Shown: piece after piece, positions 61,694-64,000 of the stretch
How positions within the stretch are numbered: position 1 is the first letter of the stretch
Layout: every line of letters starts with the position of its first letter
Assembly (NCBI RefSeq): GCF_000758605.1
Contig: NZ_CP009282.1
Location: 1,550,001 to 1,614,000, forward strand
Reading direction: 5' to 3'
Source of the DNA: Paenibacillus sp. FSL R5-0912
GTDB taxonomy: Bacteria; Bacillota; Bacilli; Paenibacillales; Paenibacillaceae
DNA length: 64,000 bases
Made by a program: the position numbers and the translations under genes
Notes under the pieces: model-generated
Database searches by the model: none
Told to the model about the DNA's origin: nothing
What the model saw: the letters and a program-made list of their open reading frames with translations, nothing else

Positions 61694-63088
61694 CTATGAT
61701 TTGCGGGCAGACGGAGGGATCCTGCCGGCTGTTCGTACTATTTCTGCAGTTTCTATTGTTGCGGCTGATTCAGCTGTAGACTCAGCCGCAGCTTCAGGAG
61801 GTTCCACCTCAAGACCATAATGATTACACAGGGCACGGAGTCCGCCCGGGAATCCCTCTCCAATGGCAACAAATCTCCATTTGTCCTTGTACCGGTAGAA
61901 TTCGCCTATGACTACTGCCGTCTCAAGGCTTAAGCCCAGGCCAAAGGGAAAAGAGGCCAGCCTGGTTCCCGACTGGGAATCAATTAGTGAGGCGGAGGTG
62001 TAATTGATCTGGCCCGGGTTCTGGCCGGAAGCCTCCCCATAGAGTGTGAAGGTCAAGGCGACCCGCGTAATGGACGCAGGCAGCTTCGCCAGTTGAAGAT
62101 GCAGATGTCCCGCGTTTGGAGCAGGCTTCGAGTAGAATACAGAACCGCTGGGGTCTTCCATGTTTCCATAGAAGACAAAATCCTGATCCTGTTCGCAGCG
62201 TCCTGTCTCCCGGAGCAGGAAAGCAGAGTTGTCCGGCTCCATGGCGGAAAGCGTAGGATCCCACTCCACAGACAAGAGAATTCTCGAAGCACTGAGCTTG
62301 CTGCCGATATCCACGCGCTGGCCTCTCACCAGCTCGGGTACAGGTTGAATTTCAGGGGCAGGCGGTGTTGCAGCCGGGAGACCTGCAGAAGAAGCATGAC
62401 GCTGTGTGGATACGAGGGGAGCTTCGCGATCCGGTACAGCCGGGCTTACGGGAATTGCCGTCTTTGCAGCAGTCTTTGGGGCCGCCGGTTTCTTGGCGGC
62501 TTTCTTGGGGGATGCCTTGAAGGCAGTATATCCGCCCGCATACATCGTGCCTGCCTGGTAGCCCTGGCTGCCGGCTAAGAGGAGGGGATCGAACTGCTGC
62601 CACTGCTCCATCAATTTCAATAGAATGAGTGCCGAAGCTCTGGCATCATCCAGCGCATCATGGTGTTTCAGCCTAATGCCGAAATGCTCCGAGACTACAT
62701 TCAGTTTATGGGAGGGCAGCTCCTGAAGCATTTTTTTGCCCAGCAGGTAGGTACACATATATTTGAAATCCGGATAGCTGAATAACGAATCATCCAGGCA
62801 ATAACGCAGAACGCTCATATCGAAGGAAGCATTATGCGCAATCACAATCTCGCCTTGCAGCAGCGGTTCAATCGTGGGCCACAGCTCTGCGAAGGTCGGT
62901 TTGCCTTTAACCATCGAGGGCGTAATTCCGTGTATTGCGATATTCATTCCGTCGAACCTCTGCCGCGGGTCAATCAGCCAATCATATTCTGCGGTGACCA
63001 CACCATTTCTAACCTGAACAAGCCCCAATGCGCAAGCGCTGGAGCGGCTGGAATTGGCTGTTTCAAAGTCTATTGCTGTAAAATCCAT
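61694..63088 (-). CDS. DEDDh exonuclease fused to a TerD domain
   Basis: A 464-residue two-domain protein. Residues 1-170 are a DnaQ/RNase T-like 3'-5' exonuclease: D7 and E9 (AIDFETANSS), IAHNASFDMSVL with the second Asp, and the late H..D of KHHDALDDARAS. A Lys/Ala/Pro-rich linker (~190-265) joins a TerD domain (~270-430): GQRVDIGSKLSASRILLSVEWDPT, DNSAFLLRETGRCEQDQDFVFYGN, GEFYRYKDKWRFVAIGEGFPGGLRALCNHYGLE. TerD proteins bind Ca2+ and belong to tellurite/phage/envelope-stress operons. The fusion predicts a stress-linked nuclease. It is divergent from a second TerD gene. Confidence 0.9.
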   Translation of the reverse strand: MDFTAIDFETANSSRSSACALGLVQVRNGVVTAEYDWLIDPRQRFDGMNIAIHGITPSMVKGKPTFAELWPTIEPLLQGEIVIAHNASFDMSVLRYCLDDSLFSYPDFKYMCTYLLGKKMLQELPSHKLNVVSEHFGIRLKHHDALDDARASALILLKLMEQWQQFDPLLLAGSQGYQAGTMYAGGYTAFKASPKKAAKKPAAPKTAAKTAIPVSPAVPDREAPLVSTQRHASSAGLPAATPPAPEIQPVPELVRGQRVDIGSKLSASRILLSVEWDPTLSAMEPDNSAFLLRETGRCEQDQDFVFYGNMEDPSGSVFYSKPAPNAGHLHLQLAKLPASITRVALTFTLYGEASGQNPGQINYTSASLIDSQSGTRLASFPFGLGLSLETAVVIGEFYRYKDKWRFVAIGEGFPGGLRALCNHYGLEVEPPEAAAESTAESAATIETAEIVRTAGRIPPSARKS

Positions 63089-63239
63089 AGGTAAAGCCCC
63101 TTATCTATCATGTATATGGTTCATATTAAAGGAGCGCAGAGAGAATTACAATCCAGTAGAATGTACAAAATGCAGCGGATATGGTATGCCTTATCTATGA
63201 ACTGCTGGAATATGCTGCTATAACGGGGAGATGAGAAAC

Positions 63240-64000
63240 TTGCAGCTCTTAAAAGGCCAAAAAGTAGATATCACTAAGGGAAAGGGCGTACGTGATCTAA
63301 CCATTCGGTTACGCTGGAATACGGAGCTTGCCGGAATCAGTGTGGATGCAGCAGCTTTTTTGTTGTCCGGACAGAACCGGTGTGAACGGGACGAGGATTT
63401 CATATTCTATGGTAATCCGGTATCAAGGGATGGAACGGTAAGTCATACAACAGAGGGGGAGAACGAGGAGAGCCTCTTGATTTCATTATCCGGAATTCCG
63501 GAGCAATATACCCGGATTGCGGTGACGTTGACGATCTACGAGGGGGAGCAGCAGAATCTGCGGATGAAGGAACTGTCCGGACTGCAGCTGTCACTAATGG
63601 ACCGGAAGAACGGTGAGGAATTATACCGCTTCGATTATGGAACGGATCTGTCCGACGAGACAGCAGTGGTGGCCGGGGAGTTGTACCGTCATCAGGGAGA
63701 GTGGAAATTCAGCGCGATCGGCAGCGGTTTTAACGGAGGATTGGCTGCGCTCTGCAAGAGCTATGGACTTGAGGTTGAACCGGAGGCAGGCAACGAAGCG
63801 GCAGCGACAGCCGAACTATTGGAGAAGACGGAGAAGCTCGAGGCGGTATTGGAGGCGGCGGAGACCGTCCTTCCGCAGACTGCACCGGCCGCCGATGTCA
63901 ACGTCCTGTCATCCATAGATTTGCGCAAGAAAATAGTCGGGTTCACCCTGGTCAAAAAACAGCTGACCAATGTAAAAGCCAGGGTTGGAATTGTGCTGGA
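63240..64000 (+). CDS. TerD-family protein, 3'-truncated by window edge
   Basis: The frame is open to the right edge (about 254 residues visible). It begins LQLLKGQKVDITKG, the TerD N-terminus, followed by LRWNTELAGISVDAAAFLLSGQ, RDEDFIFYGNP, GELYRHQGEWKFSAIGSGFNGGLAALCKSYGLEVEP, then a Glu/Ala-rich helix and the segment DLRKKIVGFTLVKKQLTNVKARVGIVLD. That end is where a TerF-type vWA domain (normally VLDxSGSM) would start, so a TerD-vWA fusion is likely. TTG 63240 is the preferred start because GGGGAG lies 9 bases upstream; ATG 63231 directly abuts that site. Divergent from the exonuclease-TerD gene; probable first gene of a ter operon. Confidence 0.85.
   Translation, partial: MQLLKGQKVDITKGKGVRDLTIRLRWNTELAGISVDAAAFLLSGQNRCERDEDFIFYGNPVSRDGTVSHTTEGENEESLLISLSGIPEQYTRIAVTLTIYEGEQQNLRMKELSGLQLSLMDRKNGEELYRFDYGTDLSDETAVVAGELYRHQGEWKFSAIGSGFNGGLAALCKSYGLEVEPEAGNEAAATAELLEKTEKLEAVLEAAETVLPQTAPAADVNVLSSIDLRKKIVGFTLVKKQLTNVKARVGIVL

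Overview
The window looks like a Paenibacillus-type chromosome (Bacillota, Paenibacillaceae). The evidence is strong Shine-Dalgarno sequences (AAGGAGG class) before nearly every gene, frequent TTG and GTG starts, mid-range G+C coding DNA with AT-rich promoters, an LPXTG surface protein, perfect PerR-like and Fur-like boxes, and gene families typical of that group. No phage, insertion sequence, CRISPR array or rRNA operon is visible. One tRNA-Gly is present.

Layout. 1-2.6 kb: end of ilvC and leuA. 2.9-9.3 kb: a 2.1-kilo-residue sortase-anchored adhesin with five Cna-like modules and eleven SpaA-type repeats, convergent with an orphan REC/BTAD response regulator. 10.8-13.5 kb: ECF sigma factor, zinc-finger anti-sigma, and two membrane/DUF4097 genes. 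13.6-16.7 kb: aldo/keto reductase, leuB (about 12 kb from leuA), and a 2-Cys peroxiredoxin behind a perfect PerR box. 16.9-20.7 kb: zinc-ribbon protein, PAS sensor kinase, leucyl aminopeptidase and an unlisted 43-residue gene. 20.8-23.3 kb: feoA-feoB-Cys-rich protein under a perfect 19-bp Fur-like palindrome. 23.5-32.6 kb: aldolase-like protein, MASE3-GGDEF-EAL protein, tRNA-Gly, M20 peptidase, degenerate SDR/HxlR pair, methyltransferase, Nudix, ASCH. 32.6-35.3 kb: an ABC-F ATPase preceded by promoter, leader ORF and intrinsic terminator, followed by a PH-domain protein. 35.4-36.5 kb: a split ChrA pair.

36.7-55.3 kb is a purine-salvage and ureide-degradation island: a gamma-glutamyltransferase-fold hydrolase and an amidase (candidate oxamate and oxalurate amidohydrolases), pucR, a MobA-like protein, a four-gene BMP-type nucleoside ABC transporter, uraD, a new small Cys protein, uraH, allantoinase, allantoate amidohydrolase, ureidoglycine-glyoxylate aminotransferase and adenine deaminase. 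Together they would take imported purines, once oxidised to 5-hydroxyisourate elsewhere, through allantoin to glycine and oxalurate, and possibly on to oxalate and ammonia. Xanthine dehydrogenase and uricase are not in the window.

55.6-64 kb: IDEAL-domain protein, a dispersed-repeat-like intergenic block, a ferrochelatase of Gram-negative type, a secreted protein with three FMN-binding modules each carrying an SGAT flavinylation motif behind two tandem Rex/Fnr-like operators, the exoribonuclease YhaM, and the start of a tellurite-type stress locus (DnaQ-like exonuclease fused to TerD, divergent from a TerD protein running off the right edge). The observations I rate highest are the flavin protein with its redox-type operators, the ABC-F attenuator, the hpx-like completion of the ureide pathway, the exonuclease-TerD fusion and the 55-residue Cys protein coupled to uraH.
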